The translations under genes were made by a program, and so were the position numbers. Below the pieces are notes generated by a model that worked only from the letters and a program-made list of their open reading frames with translations, did no database searches and had not been told where the DNA came from. A stretch of DNA of 19,194 nucleotides from JBBQZL01 sp038207745 (lineage in GTDB: Bacteria; Actinomycetota; Thermoleophilia; Solirubrobacterales; 70-9): positions 1 through 19,194 of the forward strand of contig JBBQZL010000026.1 in the NCBI GenBank assembly GCA_038207745.1. Direction: 5' to 3'. Positions 1 through 6,344 of the stretch are shown here, in pieces (positions within the stretch are counted from its first letter, which is position 1; every line of letters begins with the position of its first letter).

Positions 1-725
1 CGGTGACCGCCCACATCCTCGGCGGCGCCGTGATCGGCGAAACCGCCGGCGAGGGTGTGGTCGACGCGAGCCATGAGCTTCACGGTTACCCGGGTCTCTA
101 CGTGGCCGACGCCGCCGCGATCCCGGTCAACCTCGGCGTCAATCCCAGCCTCACGATCACCGCGATGGCGGAGCGATTCGCAGATCGGTGGCCCGAGAAG
201 AGGGATCTGCCGCCCGAGGATGAGCCCGAGCTCGGAACGAGCTGGTCGCGTTCGGTTCTGCCCAACTCGCTGACGGGGCTGGCGCGGCTGTGGAGGGCGT
301 TGCCGGCCCCCGCGCCCGAGGCGCTTTCCGGGACTCACCGCGCCAGCTTCATCGGGCCGGCTGCGCTCCGGGCCACTGCTTCGCGCAGCCTCGGCCCGCT
401 CGGACTCCCGGGGTGGTTCGGGAAGCGCTTCGAGCTAGTTGACGAAGGCCTGCGCGGCGTCAATCTGCTTCGCGAAGGGGAGGGAGGTGGCTTTCGCGAG
501 CATCTCGAGATGCTCGCGGCGATCGGGCCGTCGCGTCTCGACGGCGCTCCCGCCCTGGTCATTACCTACGGCGCGGATGCTCCGCTGCCCTGGCGCCACG
601 TCCGCGACGAGCTCCGGGCGGCCGGCTCGGGTGCGCTGCTGGGGATGACCCTGCTCGATCTTCCCGGCGTGAGGTCGATCGGCGCGCCATTTCTGCTGGA
701 GCTCTGCGGGCCCGGGCCGGCCTGA
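1..725 (+). CDS. GMC family oxidoreductase (cholesterol-oxidase-like), C-terminal part
   Basis: FAD-dependent alcohol/sterol oxidase or dehydrogenase of the GMC family. The gene enters from the left edge, so the Rossmann FAD domain is outside the window; the GTG at base 3 is an internal codon. The first ~65 residues are the classic GMC C-terminal block: AHILGG (active-site His), a nucleotide-pocket segment LYVADAAAIP, and GVNPSLTITAMAER with the Asn of the His/Asn catalytic pair. This spacing resembles cholesterol oxidase rather than choline dehydrogenase. After this block the protein continues for ~165 residues, where typical GMC enzymes stop soon after the 'NP..TI.A.AER' helix. The extension contains GWFGKRFEL and a later ALVITYGADAPLPW..VRDELR segment, loosely like lipocalin-type GXWXG/DUF4334 proteins (low certainty). 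It ends 21 bp from the convergent ABC permease gene. GMC assignment is firm; substrate is not known. Confidence 0.9.
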   Translation, partial: VTAHILGGAVIGETAGEGVVDASHELHGYPGLYVADAAAIPVNLGVNPSLTITAMAERFADRWPEKRDLPPEDEPELGTSWSRSVLPNSLTGLARLWRALPAPAPEALSGTHRASFIGPAALRATASRSLGPLGLPGWFGKRFELVDEGLRGVNLLREGEGGGFREHLEMLAAIGPSRLDGAPALVITYGADAPLPWRHVRDELRAAGSGALLGMTLLDLPGVRSIGAPFLLELCGPGPA

Positions 726-746
726 CCGGGCACGGTCCACGGCCCG

Positions 747-1544
747 CTACCCGGGGATGTCGCGCCACTCGAACAGGGCAGTGCCGATCACGGCCAGAAC
801 GATGGCGCACGCGGAGACCCCGACGAAAGCGACCGGGTCGATTCCGTTCTCGATTGCGCTGCCGTAGTACCTGAACACCGACCCGTAGCGGACCCACTCG
901 ATGTCCGGGGAAAGCCGGCCGACCAGGTCGACCACATACATCCCGACAAGGACCCCCGAGGTCAGGCCGGTGACAAACCCCGACTGGATCTGGGCTCCGG
1001 TCACCAGGGTTGCGCTGCCGGCGAAGAAGAGAGCCAGCGGCAGGACGTTCATCGACCCGGCCAGGATCCGGTCGAGGGGCAGTCCCGCGCCGGCGAGAGC
1101 GCCGGCGATCCAGGTGATCAAGGTCACCGCGAGCAGGATCACGATCAACTCGATCGCGGTCGCCAGAAAACTGGCTGCAACCAGAAGCCGACGCGACAGA
1201 GGCACCGAAAGCAGGACGTCGAGATAGGAGTGCTCGGCGGCATCGGCCAGGTCACGTGCGATCGCGCGAAGCGCAAAGAATCCGAGTGCGATCGGCACGA
1301 TCAGACTGAACATCTCGGCATTGAGGAATTGCTCGACCGTGTCGAGGTTCCCGATCGCGAATGCCTCCTTCAGAGCCTTCGGATAACTCTCGACGGCGAC
1401 GCTGATCGAGTCCTGAACGGAAGGGTAGATCGCGACTTCCAGCGCGCACATCAGTCCGATGGAGAGGCTCCAGACGACCAGCGAGCGCCGTCGAACGACA
1501 ATGCCCTGTCGCACCAGGGTGAGGAGCTGGCCGTTGAGGTTCAA
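747..1544 (-). CDS. ABC-2 type transporter permease
   Basis: Membrane-spanning half of an ABC-2 family exporter, 265 residues. About six hydrophobic segments can be seen: SLVVWSLSIGLMCALEVAIYP, LIVPIALGFFALRAI, a long LVAASFLATAIELIVILLAV helix pair, a segment around MNVLPLALFFAGSATLV, FVTGLTSGVLVGMYVVDLV and the C-terminal VGVSACAIVLAVIGTALF. The N-terminal YPSV after TM1 and the AEHSYLDVLLSVPLSRR cytoplasmic loop, which probably meets the ATPase, are typical of ABC-2 permeases. The start is TTG at 1544, overlapping the TGA of the ATPase gene in a TTGA quadruplet, so the pair is almost surely co-transcribed and translationally coupled. Substrate cannot be told from sequence; drug, lipid or polyketide export is common for the family. 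Confidence 0.88.
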   Translation of the reverse strand: MNLNGQLLTLVRQGIVVRRRSLVVWSLSIGLMCALEVAIYPSVQDSISVAVESYPKALKEAFAIGNLDTVEQFLNAEMFSLIVPIALGFFALRAIARDLADAAEHSYLDVLLSVPLSRRLLVAASFLATAIELIVILLAVTLITWIAGALAGAGLPLDRILAGSMNVLPLALFFAGSATLVTGAQIQSGFVTGLTSGVLVGMYVVDLVGRLSPDIEWVRYGSVFRYYGSAIENGIDPVAFVGVSACAIVLAVIGTALFEWRDIPG

Positions 1545-2434
1545 CCGACAGCCTCGGCGTAGTAGGAGATGAACAGCTCTTCGAGGCTGGGGTGGGTCAG
1601 ATCCATGTCTACAACGGTGTGCCGCGCCAGCGCCTTGATCATCGGATCGATCGGACCGCTGACGGTGAATGAGATCGTCACCCCGTCGGACTTGAAGTCG
1701 CCGACGCCCGGAAGCGAACTCAGTTCATCGGGGTCCGCGAGCGGAGCCGCCAGCTCGAGCGAGACCTTGCGGTGGCTCTTGCGCATCAGATCGGCGATTC
1801 TCTCCACCGCAATCAGACGGCCGCTGCGAATGATTCCCACCCGGTCGCAAAGGCGCTCGACCTCGTCAAGTTCGTGGGACGAGATGAAGACGGTGCAGCC
1901 GCGGGAGCGATGCTCTGCGACCACCGCCATGAACTCCTCCTGCATCAGCGGGTCCAGACCGCTGGTCGGCTCATCGAGGATCAGCAGCTCTGGTCGGTGG
2001 AAGAGCGCCTGCAGAAGGCCGATCTTTTGCCGATTGCCGCGGGAGAGCTGGCCGAGCGGACGATCGAGATCGGCGCGAAAGCGCTCACCGAGGGCTTCGG
2101 CATCGCCCAGATCGCGCATCCCGCGCAGCCGTGCAAGGAGCCAGAGCATCTCGCGACCGGTCGCGGTCGGGTTGTACGAGAACCCACCAGGCAGGTTCCC
2201 GACCCGGGCCTTGATCGATACGCCGTCGAGGCGGGAGTCGAGGCCCAGCACCTTCGCCGTGCCGTCAGTTGGGTGGAGCAGATCCAGGAGGGTCCGGATC
2301 AACGTCGTCTTGCCGGCTCCGTTCGGTCCCAGCAACCCGAAGATCTCGCCGCTTTCGACCGTCAGGGATATCTCCTCGATTCCGCGATGGCTGCCGTAGC
2401 GCTTGGTCAGTCTCCTGGTTTCTATCGCCGCCAT
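1541..2434 (-). CDS. ABC transporter ATP-binding protein
   Basis: Nucleotide-binding subunit of the ABC-2 exporter whose permease follows directly. With the ATG at 2434 it is 297 residues. Walker A GPNGAGKTT lies near residues 36-44, the Q-loop region follows, the signature is LSRGNRQK (SRGNRQ variant common in exporter ATPases), Walker B is LLILDEPTSGLDP, and the switch His is in FISSHELDEVE. The last ~80 residues form the usual accessory C-terminal domain of DrrA/NatA-like ATPases. A GTG at 2452 in the same frame would add six residues, but it has no ribosome binding site. The ATG at 2434 sits 7 nt after a TAGGAT -10-like hexamer, so I prefer ATG 2434 with a leaderless transcript. Confidence 0.95.
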   Translation of the reverse strand: MAAIETRRLTKRYGSHRGIEEISLTVESGEIFGLLGPNGAGKTTLIRTLLDLLHPTDGTAKVLGLDSRLDGVSIKARVGNLPGGFSYNPTATGREMLWLLARLRGMRDLGDAEALGERFRADLDRPLGQLSRGNRQKIGLLQALFHRPELLILDEPTSGLDPLMQEEFMAVVAEHRSRGCTVFISSHELDEVERLCDRVGIIRSGRLIAVERIADLMRKSHRKVSLELAAPLADPDELSSLPGVGDFKSDGVTISFTVSGPIDPMIKALARHTVVDMDLTHPSLEELFISYYAEAVG

Positions 2435-2441
2435 CGCGCCG

Positions 2442-2447
2442 ATCCTA
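2442..2447 (-). promoter_or_regulatory. -10-like hexamer of the ABC operon
   Basis: TAGGAT on the minus strand, followed by 7 nt and the ATG at 2434. The spacing fits transcription starting at or next to the start codon (leaderless). No convincing -35 was identified. Inference from pattern, shared with several other genes in the window. Confidence 0.5.
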
Positions 2448-2546
2448 TTCACCGTGCGGCAGAGTCAGGTGACGCGGATCCCGGGAAGGGCACGAGCGGG
2501 GCCGGTCGGATTGGATCAGGGGGTTTTCACCGGCCTCTGATGCGGT

Positions 2547-2552
2547 TACGCT
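2547..2552 (+). promoter_or_regulatory. -10-like hexamer of the two-gene membrane protein operon
   Basis: TACGCT, 6 nt before the ATG at 2559; a TTTCAC at 2525-2530 lies 16 nt upstream and could act as a -35. No Shine-Dalgarno sequence precedes the ATG, which fits a leaderless mRNA. Confidence 0.5.
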
Positions 2553-2558
2553 GCTCGC

Positions 2559-3173
2559 ATGACTGAGGTCGCGGTTCAGACCGCAGACGGTCACAGTTCG
2601 CCGCCGCCGGCTGAAGTGCGCCCGGATTTTCAGATAGTCCCATTGAAGGGACTCCCGATCGTGGCACTCGTCTTTGCTGCCCTGGTCGTCGTCATAGCGG
2701 TCGACGAACTCTGGCCGCTCGTCTTCTTCCATGTCGCATTCGGTGCCGCGTGGACGATCATCGATCTCTACCTCGGCTTCGTGCTGGGCCCGATCATGGG
2801 GAGCATGTCGATTCCCGCGAGGATCGAGTTCACAACCCGGCTGATGCCGAAGATGCTGCTGATCATGCCGACCGTGGTGACCGTCACCCTGGCGGCCGGC
2901 TGGATGCTCGGAAACCACCTGGGGACAGTCGACAGCTCCTACTACAACCACGGTTGGATGGTCGCGAGCTACATCATCGTCGGCTTCATGGCGGTGATCG
3001 CACTGGGGCTGCTCGAGCCTGCCAATGTTGCGGTCCTGGTCGAGCTCAAGAAGCCCCGGCCGAACCCGGCCGTTATCGAGAGGCTGATGAAGCGGTTCAT
3101 CTACACCGCCGCCTTCACAGGGGCCCTGCAGGTCGCGACTCTGGTGATCATGACCAAGCTGGCCTCCGGATGA
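2559..3173 (+). CDS. Predicted multi-pass membrane protein (CopD/DUF2269-like appearance)
   Basis: Integral membrane protein of 204 residues, no signal peptide. A ~28-residue polar N-terminus is followed by about five membrane segments: PIVALVFAALVVVIAVDELW, FFHVAFGAAWTIIDLYLGFVLGP, MLLIMPTVVTVTLAAGWML, WMVASYIIVGFMAVIALGLL and the C-terminal FIYTAAFTGALQVATLVIM. The HVAFGAAW motif at the start of the second helix, followed by a loop with R/E residues, resembles CopD/DUF2269-type cytochrome b561-like proteins, in which such a His often binds haem; this is a resemblance, not a proven family assignment. The stop overlaps the next start as ATGA, so both are made from one transcript. It is divergent from the ABC operon. 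Function unknown. Confidence 0.8.
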   Translation: MTEVAVQTADGHSSPPPAEVRPDFQIVPLKGLPIVALVFAALVVVIAVDELWPLVFFHVAFGAAWTIIDLYLGFVLGPIMGSMSIPARIEFTTRLMPKMLLIMPTVVTVTLAAGWMLGNHLGTVDSSYYNHGWMVASYIIVGFMAVIALGLLEPANVAVLVELKKPRPNPAVIERLMKRFIYTAAFTGALQVATLVIMTKLASG

Positions 3174-3553
3174 GTGAGCAGAGGCTTCCACCGGTTACCG
3201 AGGTCGGGATGACCTCGCTCGGGCTGATCGTCGCCGGCGGCATCTACCTCGCCGCGCACATCCCGAATCACGTTCCGCTGACCCCCGCGATCGTCCTCTT
3301 GATTGCATCGGCATTGCTGCTGGCGGGAAACCTCGTTTCCCTCGGCCGGGTCGACGGATTTGCGTGGGCACGATTCAGGGAGGTCGGGAAGTGGGCGCTG
3401 CTCGCCTATTCGATCACCGCGGGGCTGATCGAGTACGCATTCCTGCAGGCCGGGCTGAGGGGAGGAGCGCTGTTGGTGCTGTCGCTCTCACTCGTCGTCT
3501 ACGCGGTCCATGTCCCGGTGCTCATCGCCTTCACCGTCGCCCGTTACGAGTAG
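3170..3553 (+). CDS. Small integral membrane protein, partner of the preceding gene
   Basis: A 127-residue protein with four hydrophobic helices: VGMTSLGLIVAGGIYLAAHI, a pair around PAIVLLIASALLLAGNLVSL, WALLAYSITAGLIEYAFLQAG, and LLVLSLSLVVYAVHVPVLIAF. The HIPNH segment after the first helix could bind metal or haem but this is speculation. The ATG at 3170 overlaps the upstream TGA by 4 nt (ATGA), a strong sign of translational coupling and of a two-subunit complex with the 204-residue protein. I do not recognise a named family. The following gene begins 117 bp downstream behind its own operator-like palindrome, so it is probably a separate unit. Confidence 0.78.
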   Translation: MSEQRLPPVTEVGMTSLGLIVAGGIYLAAHIPNHVPLTPAIVLLIASALLLAGNLVSLGRVDGFAWARFREVGKWALLAYSITAGLIEYAFLQAGLRGGALLVLSLSLVVYAVHVPVLIAFTVARYE

Positions 3554-3635
3554 GCCCGCCTCACCCCGGTCGGCTGGGTGCGGAGATCACGGTCCGTCGT
3601 TGACGTGGGTGGACCGCGGCGGCAGTCCCGTCGCA

Positions 3636-3662
3636 GTTTTACACAATCCATATGTGTAAAAC
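3636..3662. promoter_or_regulatory. Perfect palindrome, probable operator of the 12-TM protein gene
   Basis: Arms GTTTTACACA (3636-3645) and TGTGTAAAAC (3653-3662) are perfect reverse complements separated by 7 nt (ATCCATA). The site is strikingly AT-rich in a GC-rich region and ends 8 nt before the ATG at 3671. A -10-like TAAAAC (3657-3662) lies inside the right arm, so a bound dimer would cover the promoter and most likely repress. The regulator is not in the window and I cannot assign the site to a known family; a hairpin without a U-run here would not act as a classical terminator. Confidence 0.7.
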
Positions 3663-3670
3663 TCGTCCAG

Positions 3671-4984
3671 ATGGATCTGCCAGTTTCACGCGGGGGCGCC
3701 GCTCCGCAGACTGATTCACCGCGGTCGCGCCGTTGTAGGCCCCGGCCGCAAGCCCGCCAGCCAGGCGACCTGCGGCCAACGGATGTGGTCGGCGCCTTCT
3801 TCGTCTGCGGGCTCGCATTTCTTGCCTCCGCGGTGGTCTGTGGCGTCTGGCAGTGGGTCGCGCCCTGGCCCTGGGGCCACTGGCTGGCTCTGCATCTGGC
3901 CTTCGTCGGAGGGGTCTCACAGCTTGTGCTCGGCGCCAGCCAGTTCTTCGTCGGGGCATTTCTGGCGACCGATCCACCGCCCCGGGTACTCGTCCGGGCG
4001 CAACTCCTCCTCTGGAATCTCGGGGCGATACTGCTGGCGATCGCCGTTCCGTCCTGGGCCTCCACGCTCACCTGGATGGCCGTCGGTCTGCTGCTCGCGG
4101 GGCTCGCCTTCTGGGCCGCGGCGATCGCCGGGATGGTTCACCGCTCGCTGAATCGCTCTCCCTGGGCAACGCGTTGGTACCTGTCGGGATGTGGCTTCCT
4201 GGCCCTCGGCCTGGTCGCCGGCTCGATCCTGGCCCACGCCACGCTGTGGAGGCACGGTGATCTTCTGGGCGCCCACATGGCACTCAACCTTGTGGGCTGG
4301 TTCGGAGGCGCGATCGTGGGGACCCTCCACACCTTCTATCCATCGCTCACGCAGACGAAACTCCGTTTTCCGAGACTGCAGGGCGTCACCTTTGGGGCCT
4401 GGACCGGGGGCGTTGCCGCTCTCGCGCTCGGATACGCGTGGTCGCTCGACCCGATCGCGATCACCGGCTGGCTTGCCCTCTGCGTGGCCAGCGTCACCCT
4501 GTTGATCAACCTCGTTGCCAGCCGGCTGGGCGCGACTGGCAACCTCTCACTTGCCGCCCGGATCGTGGGCGCCGCCCAGCCCTTCCTACCGGTCGCCCTG
4601 TTGCTTGCCACCCTTGCGGCAGTCAGCGACGGTCCCGGCCAGGCATTGACCGGCTCGACACGAGTGGCGGTTGGGACGCTGCTGGTCGCAGGATGGGTGG
4701 GCCTGACCGTTCTCGGCTCTCTTCTCCACCTTCTGGCGGTCGTCGTGCGGGTGAGAAACCTCGGTAATCCGACACCGATGCCGGAGCCCAGGCCGCGACT
4801 CGATCCGGCCATTGCGGCGATGGCGGCCTTCGGCGCTGCGGGGCTGGCTCTCTGCCAATTCGCCGGTCTCGATGGCTGGGACGCTTTGGCCAGGGTGGTT
4901 CTCGTTGCCGCATACCTGATCCTGGGAGCCCGGATAGTGATGCTCGCCGGCCGAGTCCTGATCCGCGCCCGGCCCGCGGTATAG
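3671..4984 (+). CDS. 12-TM NnrS / heme-copper-oxidase subunit I-like membrane protein
   Basis: Integral membrane protein of 437 residues with about 12 transmembrane helices and no large soluble domain. Histidines cluster at helix ends in the way seen in NnrS and oxidase subunit I relatives: HWLALHLAFVGG in helix 2, HATLWRHGDLLGAHMALNL around helices 5-6, GTLHTFYP at the end of helix 6, and LLHLLAV in helix 10. NnrS-type proteins are linked to nitric oxide or haem/copper stress; whether this one is a true family member needs a profile search. The open frame extends upstream to ATG 3578, but that would place the palindrome inside the gene and add a basic, non-membrane stretch. ATG 3671, just after the operator, is the better start. 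Convergent with the decayed purT. Confidence 0.75.
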   Translation: MDLPVSRGGAAPQTDSPRSRRCRPRPQARQPGDLRPTDVVGAFFVCGLAFLASAVVCGVWQWVAPWPWGHWLALHLAFVGGVSQLVLGASQFFVGAFLATDPPPRVLVRAQLLLWNLGAILLAIAVPSWASTLTWMAVGLLLAGLAFWAAAIAGMVHRSLNRSPWATRWYLSGCGFLALGLVAGSILAHATLWRHGDLLGAHMALNLVGWFGGAIVGTLHTFYPSLTQTKLRFPRLQGVTFGAWTGGVAALALGYAWSLDPIAITGWLALCVASVTLLINLVASRLGATGNLSLAARIVGAAQPFLPVALLLATLAAVSDGPGQALTGSTRVAVGTLLVAGWVGLTVLGSLLHLLAVVVRVRNLGNPTPMPEPRPRLDPAIAAMAAFGAAGLALCQFAGLDGWDALARVVLVAAYLILGARIVMLAGRVLIRARPAV

Positions 4985-5009
4985 CCGGGAACACCAACCT
5001 CACGATACG

Positions 5010-5818
5010 TCGTTGACTCGGCGCAGGAACGCCCGGCGACGGTCCGGGAGCTGACCTGCATCACCTCCGCTGCGAGACGGGTTCTTCGGCGGGCCGTGTC
5101 GGTGTCGGCGGCGGTGGCCAGGGTGGCGGCCATGCGCCCGCCCGGGCGGGTCTCGGGCTTGGAGAAGATCCGGACGTCGACAGAGAGGTGGACGGAGAAT
5201 GCGTCCTCGAGACCGATCACCGTCGGTGCGTCGCCGTTATAGTTGGCAAGGATCACTGCGCTCGCCCCCGGGGCGAGGATCGGAATCTCACCGTCGGGGA
5301 TCGGCAGGCCGAGGATTGCCCGCACATGCAGTGCAATCTCGATGAGCCGCTGGGTTGCCATCGTCACCATGCCGGTTCATGCCGGTGTGCTGCGGCCGCG
5401 CGGAGACCTCGCTGGAGATCACCTCATCGCCTACGACGAACTGCTCTCGACGCCGAAGACGCCTCGCCCGCCAAGAGCATCGGTGGGCGTCCCAGCCGTC
5501 GTGCGCGCCCGCGTGCCAGACGATCAGCAGCGTGATCTCGGTCTCGAACTCGACGAAGCCTTCGACAATCACCCTCCCGGCGCCGACGCGACCACCATCC
5601 TGCGCATAGGACCATGCCCCATCACCACCGTCGGCTTCACAGGCAACCGATTGACTCTGCCCGCTCGAGCTCACCACCGGCCTGACCACGCATGGAACCC
5701 CGGGCGCAGCCACTGCATCAAGCAGCGCGCGAAGCGCCTCGGGGCCGGTCATCTCGGCCGTCCGGCTCCGATGGGCGATCTGCATTGCGGGCGCGCCGGC
5801 GTACCGATCAACCCTGGA
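5010..5818 (-). pseudogene. purT: Decayed purT (formate-dependent phosphoribosylglycinamide formyltransferase)
   Basis: PurT is an ATP-grasp enzyme making formyl-GAR from formate in purine synthesis. Three blocks in shifting frames match it in order. Block 1 (about 5530-5720) has PCVVRPVVSSSG, AWSYAQDGGR.GAGRVIVEGF and EITLL. Block 2 (about 5390-5481) has DALGGRGVFGVE then, in another frame, FVVGDEVISSEVSARPQHTGM. Block 3 (about 5040-5366) has ALHVRAILGLPIP, PGASAVILA, DVRIFSKPETRPGGRM and ATLATA. Lesions: the N-terminal ~120 residues are missing (frame closed by TAA at 5819-5821); about 40 residues are deleted between blocks 1 and 2, out of frame; one further frameshift follows FGVE; a 10-bp tandem duplication at 5368-5387 shifts the frame after HTGM; and the canonical SSSGKGQS loop reads SSSGQSQS, losing the ATP-contacting Lys. 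Non-functional. Outer limits are approximate. Confidence 0.88.
5368..5387. repeat. 10-bp tandem duplication that frameshifts purT
   Basis: Two adjacent copies, CATGCCGGTT and CATGCCGGTG, nine of ten bases identical. On the purT strand this repeats the codons for TGM and adds 10 bp, moving the downstream part into another frame. A typical slippage lesion. Confidence 0.75.
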
Positions 5819-5831
5819 TTACGAGTACCTG

Positions 5832-6344
5832 TCAGCCGACCCCGTTACCGCTGTTTCGCTTGAGGATGTCCCGGGTCCGTTTCTGAGCGGCCTTGGCGCG
5901 CATCAGCGTGCTCTCGGCACGAAGAACCGCCGCGTCCGCCCGAGCCTGTGCTGCGAGTTTCCGGCTCGCGGGCGCGTCCGGCTCGCCGATCGGGGCGCTT
6001 CCTGGATCGTCGATCTCGTGTTGCGCGATGCCGAAGAGCTCTTGGCGGAGATCCTGCCCGTCCTGCGCCTGGTCGAGCTGATCCTGCTGGGCGGTGCGGC
6101 GCTCTTGCCGGAGATCGAGTTCGCGTTGCCGGAGGGTCCTGCTGGCCGAATCGGTGACGCTGGCGGGTGCGGTCTCGGTTTCGATGTCAAGAGCCGCCTG
6201 TTCCCGGTTGGTCGATTCCTGACCGAGTTCACTGAGGGCCTGGTCGCGGTCGGCGATCTTCTGATCGAGATCACTGAGTGCCTGGTCGCGATCGAGACGC
6301 TGTTGTTGGTCGAACCCATCCTCGGGCTTCAATTCGCTGTTCAA
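5832..6344 (-). CDS. Coiled-coil protein coupled to the EAL phosphodiesterase
   Basis: A 170-residue, highly polar, Gln/Asp/Arg-rich protein without membrane segments. Residues ~16-57 hold three 14-residue units (RLDRDQALSDLDQK, IADRDQALSELGQE, STNREQAALDIETE), two heptads each, so a coiled coil is likely. A second Gln/Arg-rich helix follows (RQRELDLRQERRTAQQ), then a basic C-terminal helix rich in Ala and Arg (AQARADAAVLRAESTLMRAKAAQKR). Similar 'DRxQA' repeats occur in actinobacterial signalling proteins (family knowledge, not checked). The TTG start at 6344 overlaps the TGA of the PAS-EAL gene as TTGA, so the two are co-translated and probably act together; adaptor or oligomerisation role is inference. 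The end lies next to the truncated purT. Confidence 0.72.
   Translation of the reverse strand: MNSELKPEDGFDQQQRLDRDQALSDLDQKIADRDQALSELGQESTNREQAALDIETETAPASVTDSASRTLRQRELDLRQERRTAQQDQLDQAQDGQDLRQELFGIAQHEIDDPGSAPIGEPDAPASRKLAAQARADAAVLRAESTLMRAKAAQKRTRDILKRNSGNGVG
6219..6302. repeat. Tandem 42-bp repeat inside the coiled-coil gene
   Basis: Two adjacent 42-bp units (6219-6260 and 6261-6302), about three quarters identical by eye, encode the DRDQALS-containing 14-residue repeats. This is the DNA basis of the coiled-coil repeat and a site where copy number could vary. Confidence 0.7.

Noticed and set aside
3636..3662. Palindrome as an intrinsic terminator of the upstream two-gene operon
   Set aside because: AT-rich stem, no U-run, and location directly before the next start codon fit an operator better.
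4336..5370. Minus-strand frame of 344 codons covering the end of the 12-TM gene
   Set aside because: Only its first ~115 codons make sense, as the purT C-terminus; the rest is antisense of the NnrS-like gene read through because the purT frame has no stop.
6219..6302. Tandem repeat as a CRISPR-like array
   Set aside because: Only two adjacent 42-bp units without spacers, inside a coding frame that explains them as heptad repeats.
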